A stretch of 64,000 nucleotides of DNA from an uncultured Psychromonas sp. (GCF_947489755.1 NZ_CANLFB010000019.1:37247-101246); one strand, 5' to 3'; positions 1 to 9,215 are shown, counted from the stretch's first letter. Program-made: numbers and translations. The notes: a model not told the origin generated them from the sequence alone.

Positions 1-831
1 AGTACCCGTTGTGACTACGTTAGCAATAGACGAACCTGAAATAAGCCCTGTCATACCAGATGCGACAACCGCAGCTTTTGCAGGGCCACCACGTAGATGC
101 CCCATCAATGAGAAAGCAACTTTAATGAAGTAATTACCGGCGCCCGCGCGATCTAATAACGCACCAAATAATACAAACAGGAATACGAGATCCGTTGAAA
201 CACCTAACGCAATACCAAAGACACCTTCAGAAAATAACCATTGGTGATCCATTACGCCACCAAACGATGACCCTTTCCAAGCAATCAACTCAGGTGCATA
301 AGGCCCTAAGAATGTATAACCAAGGAAAATCATCGCAACAATCATTAAGGGTAAACCTAATGCACGTCTTGTTGCTTCTAATAGCGTTAACATACCAATA
401 ATGGCGACACCAATATCAAATGTATTTGGTGCACTTGGGCGATCACTCAAACGCATGCCAAATAAATTATCAACTATCGCTAAGTCAGCGATAAGCGGAT
501 AAAGCGCACAAAGGCTGGCAATAATAGCTAACGCCCAATCAACTTTCGGTATCTGATTTCGCGATGAGGCTTTAAAGGCAGGGTAAGAAAGAAAAGCTAA
601 GAAAATAGCAAATCCTAAGTGAATCGATCTCGCTTCACCGCTTGAAAAAACACCCCAACCAAATGTAAATGGTAAAGGGGAAGCAATCCAAATTTGAAAT
701 AGCGACCAGGCGAGAGCAACCCCAGCCATCAGTTTTACGATTGAGTTGCTCGTTGGGTTTCGCCCACCGGTATCGGTAGAAGCGACAAGATCTTGCAATT
801 CCTCGTCGTTCATTAACGTTTTTTCAGTCAT
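1..831 (-). CDS. TRAP transporter fused permease (4TM-12TM), 3' part outside window
   Basis: Membrane permease of a TRAP (tripartite ATP-independent) transporter, which imports a carboxylate-type solute using an ion gradient. The first 277 residues are visible, from ATG at 831 with an AGGAAA ribosome site just upstream. They contain a short hydrophilic N-terminus, then a series of hydrophobic segments and stretches such as FDIGVAIIGMLTLLEATRRA and GGPAKAAVVASGMTGLISGS, typical of DctM-like fused permeases. The reading frame stays open to base 1, so the C-terminal part lies outside. The solute-binding gene lies just upstream on the same strand, with a hairpin and short repeats between. The substrate cannot be read from the sequence. 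Confidence 0.88.
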   Translation of the reverse strand, partial: MTEKTLMNDEELQDLVASTDTGGRNPTSNSIVKLMAGVALAWSLFQIWIASPLPFTFGWGVFSSGEARSIHLGFAIFLAFLSYPAFKASSRNQIPKVDWALAIIASLCALYPLIADLAIVDNLFGMRLSDRPSAPNTFDIGVAIIGMLTLLEATRRALGLPLMIVAMIFLGYTFLGPYAPELIAWKGSSFGGVMDHQWLFSEGVFGIALGVSTDLVFLFVLFGALLDRAGAGNYFIKVAFSLMGHLRGGPAKAAVVASGMTGLISGSSIANVVTTGT

Positions 832-924
832 CAGAAATTTCCTATTGATACGCATATTTCTGCGATTTTTTAAATTAAATCACTCTACATAATGCGTGTT
901 TGATGCTTTTAGATTATCTATATG

Positions 925-974
925 TATACCTAAGCCACTTCGAATACGACTTCAAATAAAGTAGCTTGGGTATA
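925..974. repeat. imperfect inverted repeat between TRAP permease and binding-protein genes
   Basis: Left arm TATACCTAAGCCACTT (925-940) and right arm AAGTAGCTTGGGTATA (959-974) are reverse complements apart from two positions, both of which would be G-U pairs in RNA. The shape and the TATACC...GGTATA ends resemble short palindromic elements dispersed in many marine gammaproteobacteria. That it is a repeat family is inference; only this copy was seen. Confidence 0.5.
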
Positions 975-1065
975 TTTTCATTTAAAGTATGTTTGAAAAT
1001 GTTGTTCTTAAAATACTCTTTTTTAAAAATGTTACTTTTAATATTTTTACCTGAATATTTTTATC

Positions 1066-1140
1066 TTAAAACTTATCGACGTTAAACCTATCGCCTTAAA
1101 ACCTATCACTTTAAAGTCTATCACCTTAAAACCTATTACC
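1066..1140. repeat. degenerate 15-bp tandem repeat, five units
   Basis: Five consecutive units start with TTAAA and follow the pattern TTAAAACCTATCACC: 1066-1081 (16 bp), 1082-1095 (14 bp), 1096-1110, 1111-1125 and 1126-1140 (15 bp each). A sixth partial TTAAAAC follows. They lie between the TAXI terminator hairpin and the permease gene, within the mRNA if the two genes are co-transcribed. The rest of the 832-1196 gap shows only AT-rich sequence and the inverted repeat at 925-974. Confidence 0.6.
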
Positions 1141-1150
1141 TTAAAACAAC

Positions 1151-1178
1151 ACAGCGGAAGTATCGCTACTTCCGCTGT
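1151..1178 (-). terminator. hairpin after TAXI binding-protein gene
   Basis: A perfect 12-bp stem (ACAGCGGAAGTA, 1151-1162, with 1167-1178) and a 4-base loop lie 18 bases beyond the stop codon of the binding-protein gene. On the minus strand it is followed by the T-rich GTTGTTTTAA. It probably ends or attenuates transcription before the permease, giving more binding protein than permease. Confidence 0.7.
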
Positions 1179-1196
1179 TATTAATTTAAGGTTGGA

Positions 1197-2162
1197 TTAC
1201 ATCCAGCCTTTTTCTTTGTAGTAACGAATTGCGCCATCATGAAGAGGTGCTGATAGATTTTTTGTGATCATATCGCTCTCTTTCAAGTTTGCAAATGCAG
1301 GGTGCATTTTTTTGAAACGCTTAAAGTTTTCAAATACAGCTTTAACCATTTGGTAAACCGTTTCATCATCAGTTTTAGTTGAGCTAACAAACGTTGCAGC
1401 AACACCAAAAGTCGCAGTATCTGTATCTGTACCATTGTACATACCAGCTGGAATGCTAGTCATTGCATAATATGCATTATCAGAAGCTAATTTTTTAACC
1501 GCATCATTATCAACAGGGACTAAAACAGCATCACAAGAAGTTGTTGCTTCTTTAATTGATCCATTCGGGTGACCTGCAACAAATACAATCGCATCAACTT
1601 TTCCATCACATAAAGCAGCGGCTTGCTCAGATGATTTAAGCTCTGAAGCAACAGCAAAATCATCTACTGTCCAGCCCATTTTTGCCATTAATATTTCCAT
1701 TGTGCCACGTTGGCCAGACCCTGGATTACCAATATTTACTTTTTTACCTTTTAAATCATCAAAGGTTTTAATACCAGAATCACTACGAGCAACAACGGTA
1801 AACGGTTCTGCATAAACAGAGAACACTGAACGTAATTCTTTAAAAGCACCTTCTGGGAATTGATCAGGTGCAGTACCGTTGTATGCATGGAATTGCCAAT
1901 CTGATTGAGCAACACCCATATCTAGATCGCCAGATTTAAGACCATTGATGTTAGTCACTGAACCACCTGTTTTATGTGTACAGTTGATTTCATGTTCAGC
2001 TGTGCCTCTATTCACTAGACGACAAATAGCACCACCAACCTGATAATAAACACCAGTTTGACCGCCAGTTCCAATAACAACGTGCTTAGTTTCTGCAAAA
2101 GCAGATGTTGTCATTAACGTTGCGCCAACAGCAGCAGCCATCGCCAATTTTTTAATAAACAT
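1197..2162 (-). CDS. TAXI family TRAP transporter solute-binding protein
   Basis: Periplasmic solute receptor that delivers its ligand to the TRAP permease encoded downstream. The 321 residues start with a classical signal peptide (basic FIKK, hydrophobic core, cleavage probably after ...TSAFA near residue 23). The mature N-terminus has the TAXI-type motif GTGGQTGVYYQVGGAICRLV, and near residues 145-155 the conserved NIGNPGSGQRGT. Length is normal for the family. An AGGAAG ribosome site precedes ATG 2162. It is divergent from a LysR regulator. TAXI ligands are poorly known (glutamate/glutamine-like in a few cases), so no substrate is assigned. Confidence 0.92.
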   Translation of the reverse strand: MFIKKLAMAAAVGATLMTTSAFAETKHVVIGTGGQTGVYYQVGGAICRLVNRGTAEHEINCTHKTGGSVTNINGLKSGDLDMGVAQSDWQFHAYNGTAPDQFPEGAFKELRSVFSVYAEPFTVVARSDSGIKTFDDLKGKKVNIGNPGSGQRGTMEILMAKMGWTVDDFAVASELKSSEQAAALCDGKVDAIVFVAGHPNGSIKEATTSCDAVLVPVDNDAVKKLASDNAYYAMTSIPAGMYNGTDTDTATFGVAATFVSSTKTDDETVYQMVKAVFENFKRFKKMHPAFANLKESDMITKNLSAPLHDGAIRYYKEKGWM

Positions 2163-2592
2163 AGTTAACTTCCTTTTAGGGTTTTATTTCAGTGCTACTT
2201 TCCTATATAGGCAAGCAAGAATCAAGCCTGCGAGCTAAAATATGTGGTCTCTCAAACACTTAGTTTTCACACTGATTTAAAATTAAACATACTGACCATT
2301 AATCAACCACTTGAAGTGTCTTTTTTTGGTGCATTTTTTATTCTTTTGCTACAAAATAGCGCACTATTTTTTAACTATTAATGTTATTTTTGAGAGCTGA
2401 GTATTTTATTTTTCGAGAATAAAAAAGTTCGAACAATATTATCTTAAATTAAACGCCCTAACTTACCCTAATAAAATGTTTAATCTCTTCATTATTTTCC
2501 AGAAATACAACTTGCTTAAGTCACTGTTAAAAGATTAACTATGCTCGATTAACTATGCACGATTAAATATGAAAAACTCAGGAGAAAACTCA
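2163..2592. promoter_or_regulatory. divergent intergenic region TAXI / LysR with a short dyad
   Basis: About 430 bases of very AT-rich DNA separate the divergent starts. The clearest structure is AAAATAG-CGCA-CTATTTT (2353-2370), a perfect 7-bp dyad that could be a regulator site. LysR-type proteins usually bind such shared promoter regions, but I cannot point to a definite T-N11-A box. No small gene or RNA stands out. Confidence 0.35.
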
Positions 2593-3498
2593 GTGCTGAA
2601 CAACACTAATTTACCATCAATAAAAGCCTTACGAACTTTTGTTGCCGTGGCAGACAATATGAGTTTCTCTAAAGCCGCACAGGAGTTATTTGTTAGCCAA
2701 GGTGCCGTTAGTAAAAATATTTCAGCACTAGAAAAGCAATTAGGTCAGCCACTTTTTAATAGGCGCTTAAATGGAATAGAGTTAACCAGTGCCGGCGAGC
2801 AATACTTACCTAAAATAATTGAAGCACTGGAGATTATTCAATACACAACAGAGAGTTTAGTATTGATAGATCAAGTTGAAGAAGTGCTGTCGCTAAATGT
2901 GACTCCTTCATTTGCAAGCTTATGGCTCATTCCTAAAATAGAACAGTTTTATGAGTTAAATAAGAACATTCGGGTCAGAATAAAAACCGGCGATGGCATT
3001 ATAAAAAAAACCAATGGTGAAAGTGATATCGCAGTACGTTGCCTTGCTATATCGACACATTATGAAAACGCGACATTGCTAAGAAAAGAAAAACTCGTTT
3101 TAGTCGCCTCTCCTAAACTACTCGAAAAGAATCCGATAACTACCATTGAAGATATTCAACATCATGCTTCTATTTTTCATATTACTCGTCCGCAGCTTTG
3201 GGAACAGTTTAAAAAACAACAAGGTTTGGTCTATAACAGTACTTACAGCTGTACTGGATTTGAACATTTTTATATGTCATTAGAAGCGGCTAAGGGCGGC
3301 TTAGGTTTAGCCCTATTACCCGATTTTATGGTGAGTAAATTAATAGAAAATAATGAGTTGGTAAACCCACTTAATATTTCGATGGAAACACATTACGCTT
3401 ATTATGTTTTTGTACCGAGTTATCGATTATCTTCAAGGAAAATTTATGAGTTTAAGAAATGGGTAACAGAAAGTTTAGGCGATAATAGCCCCCAATAA
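2593..3498 (+). CDS. LysR family transcriptional regulator (GcvA-like)
   Basis: DNA-binding regulator with an N-terminal winged helix (FSKAAQELFVSQGAVSKNIS, then LEKQLGQPLFNRR) and a C-terminal substrate-binding domain. The PSIKALRTFVAVADNMSFSKAA opening is that of the GcvA/AmpR-like branch. The frame is open from ATG 2569, but a GGAG at 2581-2584 sits 8 bases before GTG 2593, which gives a start near the family norm (301 aa), so I prefer GTG. Divergent from the TAXI gene and upstream of the convergent keto-acid cleavage / aminotransferase genes; it probably controls one or both. The inducer is unknown. Confidence 0.85.
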   Translation: MLNNTNLPSIKALRTFVAVADNMSFSKAAQELFVSQGAVSKNISALEKQLGQPLFNRRLNGIELTSAGEQYLPKIIEALEIIQYTTESLVLIDQVEEVLSLNVTPSFASLWLIPKIEQFYELNKNIRVRIKTGDGIIKKTNGESDIAVRCLAISTHYENATLLRKEKLVLVASPKLLEKNPITTIEDIQHHASIFHITRPQLWEQFKKQQGLVYNSTYSCTGFEHFYMSLEAAKGGLGLALLPDFMVSKLIENNELVNPLNISMETHYAYYVFVPSYRLSSRKIYEFKKWVTESLGDNSPQ

Positions 3499-3556
3499 AT
3501 CCATTATTCATTAGAAAAAAGAGCAGGTTATAAACCAGCCCTCATTCACTAACTAA

Positions 3557-4429
3557 CTAACTAAGCAAAGCCTCTCGGAAACTTTTGGCATTATGTAAGT
3601 TGATATTCAATAGCCCTGTTACCGCTTTTATGTCTAAGACTTGTTGAGCATTACTTTTGGCCATCAGTCCTTGGCTATCAAAGTGATTATTCTCAAAGCC
3701 TACTCGAACATCTCCTCCCATTAACATCGCACTGATTAAGCACTTTTGCTCTTCAGGGCCAAAAGCACAGGTCGCCCAACGTGTATTTCCGGTTAATAAT
3801 TGATCGCTGAGAAATGGTGCTAAATCAGTTGGCGTGGACTTCAATTGTTTATGATAACGGCCTAACACTAATAAAATATGATGATTTTTATTAGGTAATA
3901 TTCCTTGCTTAATCAATGAAAAGTAACGCTGAACATCTTCCACTGAATACAAAATATATTGCGCAATAATCCCACTGTCAGCGACCCAATGGAAAAATGT
4001 TTCTGCGACTGATAAATATGAATCATCAGGCACCAATTCTTTTAATGCAAAAGAAGCCGCTTCAGGCACTGTTTCGCGAATTAATTGCATCTGATGTGGC
4101 GGTTGATATTGCCCCACTGCTTCAGTTGTTAATTGAACAATAATACTGTCACCAACGGCAGATTTAACGGCTTCGAAGGTTGATAAATTGTCATCAATGT
4201 CGAGAGAGTGTAAGCCATTTTTATCTCGTGCGTGTAGATGAACCATTGCTGCACCAGCATCTCTACAAGCAATCACATCATTCACGATCTCTTCAATCGT
4301 GATAGGCAAAGCAGGGTGATCTAATTGTGTTTTTCTTGCGCCATTCGGAGCAACTATGATCGCAGACTTCTGATTTTGTTCATGCAGATCTACATTTAGT
4401 GTTGCATCTAATTTCTGTGGTTCAGTCAT
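3557..4429 (-). CDS. BKACE family beta-keto acid cleavage enzyme (DUF849)
   Basis: Member of the family that condenses a beta-keto acid with acetyl-CoA and splits it to acetoacetate plus an acyl-CoA (type enzyme: 3-keto-5-aminohexanoate cleavage enzyme, lysine fermentation). Visible marks are the IIVAPNGARK opening, the metal-binding MVHLHARD (His64 and His66 counted from ATG 4429) and VRVGFENN near the C-terminus (Arg242, Glu246). In the family that last motif is normally RVGLEDN; here the residue after the metal Glu is Asn247 instead of the catalytic Asp. ATG 4429 shares one base with the aminotransferase stop (TAATG), so translation is coupled. A TTG at 4441 is an alternative start. The substrate is unknown. 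Confidence 0.85.
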   Translation of the reverse strand: MTEPQKLDATLNVDLHEQNQKSAIIVAPNGARKTQLDHPALPITIEEIVNDVIACRDAGAAMVHLHARDKNGLHSLDIDDNLSTFEAVKSAVGDSIIVQLTTEAVGQYQPPHQMQLIRETVPEAASFALKELVPDDSYLSVAETFFHWVADSGIIAQYILYSVEDVQRYFSLIKQGILPNKNHHILLVLGRYHKQLKSTPTDLAPFLSDQLLTGNTRWATCAFGPEEQKCLISAMLMGGDVRVGFENNHFDSQGLMAKSNAQQVLDIKAVTGLLNINLHNAKSFREALLS

Positions 4430-5763
4430 TATTTTGTCCAATCAGCTGCAGCTTCAATTAAAGCTATTTTTAATTTACTCACTAACTCATCTAATTGTTC
4501 ATCATTAATAATAAAGGGTGGCGCAAGCAATATATGATGTCCAGCTCGGCCATTAATAGTACCCGCCATTGGATAACACATTAATCCATGTTTCATGGCT
4601 AGTTGCTTAACCATTTTATTGGCTTCAGTGGTGGCTGGTAAGGGAGTTTTTGTTAATTTATCTGCCACTAATTCAACACCAATAAAGAGCCCTCTTCCTC
4701 TGATATCACCGACATAATCTAAAGGTAATAAAGCGTCTTTTAATTTACGTTGTAATTTTTCACCTTGGCTAACCACTTTCTCTAATAGATTTTCTGACAA
4801 AATAGTTTTAATAGTCGCTAAAGCAGAAGCACAGGCGATTGGATGCGCCATAAAAGTATGCCCGTGCTGGAAGAAACCACTGCCATTGGCCATTGCATCG
4901 TAAATTTTATTGCTCACAACAACGGCACCGATCGGTTGATAGCCTGCGCCTAATCCTTTAGCAATCGTCACTAGATCGGGCACAATTTCATCTTGTTCAA
5001 AGGCGTAAAAAGTCCCCGTACGGCCAATTCCACACATCACTTCGTCAAGAATTAATAACACATCATATTTATCACAGATCTCGCGGATACGTTTAAAGTA
5101 ACCAGTTGTAGCAGGAACTGCACCAGTCGTTGCGCCAACAACTGGCTCAGCAACAAATGCCATGACATTTTCAGCCCCCATCGCTAATATTTTACTTTCT
5201 AGCTCATCGGCAACACGATGTGAATACGCTAATTCAGTTTCATTTTCTCGTTGGTCACGATAAGCATAACAAGGTGAGATATGCTCAACTTCTGCCAATA
5301 AAGGCCTAAAGTTCTCTTTTCGCCATTCGTTACCGCCCACTGCAAGCGCACCTAACGTATTACCATGGTAACTTTGACGTCTCGCAATGAATTGTGTTTT
5401 ATTAGGTTTACCTATTTCAACAAAATACTGGCGCGCCATCTTTAAAGCAGATTCCACCGCTTCAGAACCGCCACTCACGAAATAAACATGATCAAGGCTA
5501 TCAGGTGCTAAATCAGTTAATAACTTAGCGAGCTCTTCACTTGGCTGATTCGTAAAAAATCCAGTATGAGCGAAAGGAATAGCTTCAACTTGATCAATAA
5601 TGGCTTGTTTAACTGCGGCATGACTATGGCCTAAATTAGACACTGCAGCTCCACCGCAACCATCCAAATATTTTTTACCTTGTGTATCAAATAAATAAAC
5701 TCCCTCACCTGATGAAACAGTCGGTAAGTCAGCATGACAGTGGCGATGTAAGATGTGCGTCAT
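4429..5763 (-). CDS. class III (omega-amino acid) aminotransferase
   Basis: PLP-dependent aminotransferase, 444 aa, of the beta-alanine / omega-amino acid / diaminopimelate-like class. Key features counted from ATG 5763: GGSEAVESALKMAR (98-111), LILDEVMCGIGRTG with the PLP-contacting Asp240, and IAKGLGAGYQPIGA with the Schiff-base Lys269. The frame extends to a TTG at 5787, but ATG 5763 has an AAGG about 9 bases upstream and fits the family start. Its stop overlaps the BKACE start (TAATG). The pair suggests transamination of an amino acid to a beta-keto acid or semialdehyde that BKACE then processes. Exact donor and acceptor cannot be told from sequence. Confidence 0.88.
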   Translation of the reverse strand: MTHILHRHCHADLPTVSSGEGVYLFDTQGKKYLDGCGGAAVSNLGHSHAAVKQAIIDQVEAIPFAHTGFFTNQPSEELAKLLTDLAPDSLDHVYFVSGGSEAVESALKMARQYFVEIGKPNKTQFIARRQSYHGNTLGALAVGGNEWRKENFRPLLAEVEHISPCYAYRDQRENETELAYSHRVADELESKILAMGAENVMAFVAEPVVGATTGAVPATTGYFKRIREICDKYDVLLILDEVMCGIGRTGTFYAFEQDEIVPDLVTIAKGLGAGYQPIGAVVVSNKIYDAMANGSGFFQHGHTFMAHPIACASALATIKTILSENLLEKVVSQGEKLQRKLKDALLPLDYVGDIRGRGLFIGVELVADKLTKTPLPATTEANKMVKQLAMKHGLMCYPMAGTINGRAGHHILLAPPFIINDEQLDELVSKLKIALIEAAADWTK

Positions 5764-5967
5764 TTTATAAACCTTGTGTGGTACCAAACCGATTGATTAA
5801 TTCACTAATAAATAACGCGTTAGTAATCAATAGAGGTAGTATGATGGTCGAATGAATAAGCATAGATATTCATCCTTTTTTATTCATTTTACAAAGGAAT
5901 TAAAATTGAGGGGTATGAGCAAGCGGAATAGCCTGACTCATATTAAATAAAAGCGATAAAGCTTTTC

Positions 5968-7296
5968 TTATAAAGCAGATTTTGCAAGATACGACGCCAT
6001 CTCTTTTTGCGGCACCATACCACCGCCAGTAGCCCACACAAGATGAGTCGCATTGTTCATTTTTGCGTCGTCAAAACCAAGGCGTTCTTTATATTCTTTA
6101 TTTTGTGTAACGATAATCGGTCCAATTACGCCAGCTAATGCTGACGGTTCTAATTGAATATTCTCTAATTGATTCATATCGCCTAAGTAGCGATACATAC
6201 GCTGATCTGAAAGCGTGTAATAACCATCTAATAATCGTTGCATTGCTCTCCCAACAAAACCAGAAGCGCGCCCTACCGCCAGCCCATCGGCAGCAGTAAT
6301 ATTATCTATTCCAATGTCTTGCACTGAAATCGCATCTTGTAATCCTGTATGTACACCTAACAACATACAAGGTGAATGTGTCGGTTCAGCAAAAATACAA
6401 TGTACGTTATCGCCAAAAGCCATTTTCAACCCAAAGGCAACACCGCCAGGCCCTCCACCAACACCACAAGGAAGATAAACGAATAACGGATGTTGTTGAT
6501 CAACCTTAATATCCATATCATCAAACTGTTGCTTTAAACGTTCGCCTGCGACAGCGTAACCCAGGAAAAGTGTTTGTGAATTTTCATCGTCGATAAAGAA
6601 ACAATTAGCATCGCTTTCAGCCTCTTTGCGGCCTTGTTCCACTGCCACACCATAATCTTGTTGATACTCAACGACGTTAACACCATGTGAACGAAGCTTA
6701 TCTTTCTTCCATTGGCGTGCATCCGCTGACATATGCACAGAAACGGAGAAGCCTAATTGAGCACTCATGATACCGATAGATAGTCCCAGGTTACCTGTCG
6801 ACCCGACTGCAATGCTATAACCATTGAAAAAACGCCTAAATTCATCGGTATCAAGTTTACTGTAATCGTCTGATTCTTGCAGTAAACCGGCTTTTATTGC
6901 TAACTTTTCAGCGTGAGTAAGTACTTCATAAATGCCACCACGTGCTTTAATAGAACCGGATATAGGTAAATGACTATCTTTTTTCAACATCAATTGACCT
7001 TGAATAATGGTGTCATATTCTTGTTCTAATTTGGCTTTCATTTTGGGGATACTAACAACATCAGATTCAATAATGCCATTAGTCGCAGCGGTTTCTGGAA
7101 ATACTTTTGCTAGATAAGGAGCGAATCTTTTAAGCCTATCGCTTGCGGCTTTAATGTCATGATCATCTAACCCAACATAGGGCAAACCATCTTTTAAACT
7201 AGTGATATTTGGGTTAAACCAACTGATTTCTTGCAGTTTTATCAATTTTTTAAGTAAAGGGAATTCATTAATAAGCTTTGGAAGATTGAGAGTCAT
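5968..7296 (-). CDS. dsdA: D-serine ammonia-lyase (D-serine dehydratase)
   Basis: PLP enzyme that converts D-serine to pyruvate and ammonia, used to degrade and detoxify D-serine. Family marks are SGSIKARGG with the PLP lysine (Lys117 from ATG 7296), [13 protein letters not shown], and the glycine-rich CGVGGGPGG phosphate loop. An upstream TTG (7332) would add 12 residues, but ATG 7296 has an AAGG about 11 bases before it and gives 442 aa, the length I recall for the E. coli enzyme. A 6-bp hairpin (5949-5966) lies just past the stop. No DsdC-type regulator is adjacent; the nearest LysR is 2.5 kb away. D-threonine and similar D-hydroxyamino acids are possible substrates. Confidence 0.93.
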   Translation of the reverse strand: MTLNLPKLINEFPLLKKLIKLQEISWFNPNITSLKDGLPYVGLDDHDIKAASDRLKRFAPYLAKVFPETAATNGIIESDVVSIPKMKAKLEQEYDTIIQGQLMLKKDSHLPISGSIKARGGIYEVLTHAEKLAIKAGLLQESDDYSKLDTDEFRRFFNGYSIAVGSTGNLGLSIGIMSAQLGFSVSVHMSADARQWKKDKLRSHGVNVVEYQQDYGVAVEQGRKEAESDANCFFIDDENSQTLFLGYAVAGERLKQQFDDMDIKVDQQHPLFVYLPCGVGGGPGGVAFGLKMAFGDNVHCIFAEPTHSPCMLLGVHTGLQDAISVQDIGIDNITAADGLAVGRASGFVGRAMQRLLDGYYTLSDQRMYRYLGDMNQLENIQLEPSALAGVIGPIIVTQNKEYKERLGFDDAKMNNATHLVWATGGGMVPQKEMASYLAKSAL

Positions 7297-7410
7297 TATT
7301 TTTGAGACCTTAGATTCAACATTATTGTGCAATAGCTATCTATCGCAGCTTTAAAAGGTGGTAACCTTTAATCAAATCAGGATATGAAGAATAAATTTAG
7401 ACTACAGATT

Positions 7411-7574
7411 TATACCAATTCCATCAAGTATGTGAGTTAAATTTCACGCAGTTAACACAACTAAATTCAAGGCATAAGTTAATGTAGATGGTTGTGCCCT
7501 TTACGAAACCTACATCACTAAAGTGAGTTATTTTAACCAGTAAAATAGATCCACTATTTAATGGAATGGGTATT
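7411..7574. mobile_element. MITE-like element with ~22-bp terminal inverted repeats
   Basis: About 164 bp with related inverted ends: left TATACCAATTCCATCAAGTA, right reading inward from the other strand AATACCCATTCCATTAAATA. Inside is a second inverted pair (ATGTAG ... CTACAT near 7484 and 7529). There is no coding capacity. It fills most of the 7297-7604 gap between dsdA and the YeaR-like gene. The ATACCAATTCCATTAA-type end is, to my recollection, common in marine gammaproteobacterial repeats, but that was not searched. Confidence 0.55.
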
Positions 7575-7604
7575 ATCATGCGAAAAATAAGGTGCTAAGT
7601 CACA

Positions 7605-7940
7605 TTACTTTTTGTTATACATCGATTGGCCTATTTTATCTTGATCTGACCAAAAATTAATATTGAACTGTGCATCTTCACTTAACTCTACTCGATGCCA
7701 ATATTGTGGAGGACTCGTTGCAAATTGTCCGGCTTCGATAACCACCGTGACTTCTGGCTCAGTCGCCTCGCTATCTGCAAAACCAAAATAAGTGACAACG
7801 CCTTCCATGACACATAATTGTCCGAACACATCTGCCGCTGTATTATGATGAGTTAATAATGCTTTTGGCACAGTATCAACAGTGAAAAAAGGAGTTGAAC
7901 GCTGAATTGTCCAGTTTGCTGGGATTCGTAGATGACTCAT
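7605..7940 (-). CDS. DUF1971 (YeaR / TehB-like) small cupin protein
   Basis: Small 111-residue protein of the DUF1971 family, which has a cupin-like beta fold. Typical pieces are the PANWTIQRSTPFFTVDTVPKAL opening region, a central GVVTYFGF strand and PPQYWHRVEL, where the His usually lies in the barrel. E. coli YeaR belongs here and is induced by nitrate/nitrite and NO, which fits the position directly beyond norVW on the same strand, 99 bases from norW. ATG 7940 has a strong AGGAGA site. The molecular function of the family is not established. Confidence 0.75.
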   Translation of the reverse strand: MSHLRIPANWTIQRSTPFFTVDTVPKALLTHHNTAADVFGQLCVMEGVVTYFGFADSEATEPEVTVVIEAGQFATSPPQYWHRVELSEDAQFNINFWSDQDKIGQSMYNKK

Positions 7941-8039
7941 AATATTCTCCTAATGTTATTTGGATTACGCTATTTGGATTCAAATAATAAGTGAGGTTTT
8001 ATCTGACAAAACCAAACCTAGGTTTTCATTGTATAAAGC

Positions 8040-9215
8040 TCAAAGTACCGCAGGTAATTCTCTCAATAATGGAAAAGCTTTTTTCATGTGCCCTTCTGTT
8101 ACGATAAACCCAATCATTTTTTTATCTTGGTTATACGCCTTTACTGAGCAGCCCTCGGTATCGATATCCGCTTGCCAAGCAGTGACACCGTTTACCATAT
8201 TGCCACCTAACTGCATTGGCATTTTCGGTGTTTTTACTTTAACTAACATTGCCGGCAAGGTGACTTCTGTCGCTTGTCCTAATAATGTTTTAGCTAACGC
8301 ATTCGCACTTAACATGATGGGTTGTAAGTACGACATCACCTTGCCATTTATCTCAGCACAATCTCCCAAGGCATAAATATTGTTAGCAGATGTTTGTAAC
8401 TGCACATTAACAACCACCCCCTTGTTGACGTTGATACCTGATTTTCGTGCTAAGCCTGTGTTTGCTTTTAAACCTGCCGCAGAAATAACACAATCAACAA
8501 TCTGTGTTTCACCTGAGCTAAGCGTGACACAAATACCTGTTTCGCTTGTATCTAATGCGTTTTTTTCTGATAAACAGTTATTCAATGAATGGACGGTTTT
8601 TCCCAATTCAAACACTACACCTGCGTCAGTCATTTTATTGCGAAGTTGATTCGCGACTAAGTCTGGTAGCATATTTGCCATCAAACCTTTACTAGGGTCA
8701 ACCACCAGCACCTTTTTACCGCTACTCGACAGGTCCATCGCAATCTCAGTGCCGATTAACCCGGCACCAATAACTAAAACACGTTGAGCTTGCTGCAACT
8801 GTTGTTGTGCACTTTCAAACTCACGTAAACTATTAAGCGTGATCACTTTGTCCGTTGCATCGCCTAGCATGGTCGGAATAAAGGCCCGCGCTCCCGTAGC
8901 TAAAACCAGTTTTGAATAAGGATACGCGACACCTGCAACCAAAATGTCTTGGTGTTCGCAATTGATCTGTTCAACTTCAGTAAATGCATGTAAATCAACA
9001 TTAAATTCAGTGGCAAAGGCTTCTCCAGTTAGTCGGATAAGGTCTACGCTACTCTGTTTATTAGTAAATACATGACTTAGATCTGGTTTGTTGTAATCAT
9101 CGCCTGTATCAAGGGTAAAAACTGAGATCGCTATTGTTTGATCCGTGCGTCTAATGGTTTTGATTAACTGGTAAGCGGCAAAGCCGCTACCAATAATAAT
9201 GATCGGCGCACTCAT
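8040..9215 (-). CDS. norW: nitric oxide reductase FlRd-NAD(+) reductase
   Basis: FAD-dependent oxidoreductase that passes electrons from NADH to the rubredoxin domain of NorV during anaerobic NO reduction. It has an N-terminal FAD motif ([15 protein letters not shown]), a central NAD motif ([14 protein letters not shown]) and the C-terminal FAD-contacting [10 protein letters not shown]. At 391 aa it has normal length. The ATG overlaps the norV stop by four bases (ATGA), so the two are translated together. The cytoplasmic location and pairing with norV make NorW a firm call over other rubredoxin reductases. Confidence 0.94.
   Translation of the reverse strand: MSAPIIIIGSGFAAYQLIKTIRRTDQTIAISVFTLDTGDDYNKPDLSHVFTNKQSSVDLIRLTGEAFATEFNVDLHAFTEVEQINCEHQDILVAGVAYPYSKLVLATGARAFIPTMLGDATDKVITLNSLREFESAQQQLQQAQRVLVIGAGLIGTEIAMDLSSSGKKVLVVDPSKGLMANMLPDLVANQLRNKMTDAGVVFELGKTVHSLNNCLSEKNALDTSETGICVTLSSGETQIVDCVISAAGLKANTGLARKSGINVNKGVVVNVQLQTSANNIYALGDCAEINGKVMSYLQPIMLSANALAKTLLGQATEVTLPAMLVKVKTPKMPMQLGGNMVNGVTAWQADIDTEGCSVKAYNQDKKMIGFIVTEGHMKKAFPLLRELPAVL

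Noticed and set aside
7960..8376. 138-codon plus-strand ORF opposite norW
   Set aside because: Lies mostly antisense to norW and has no family resemblance.
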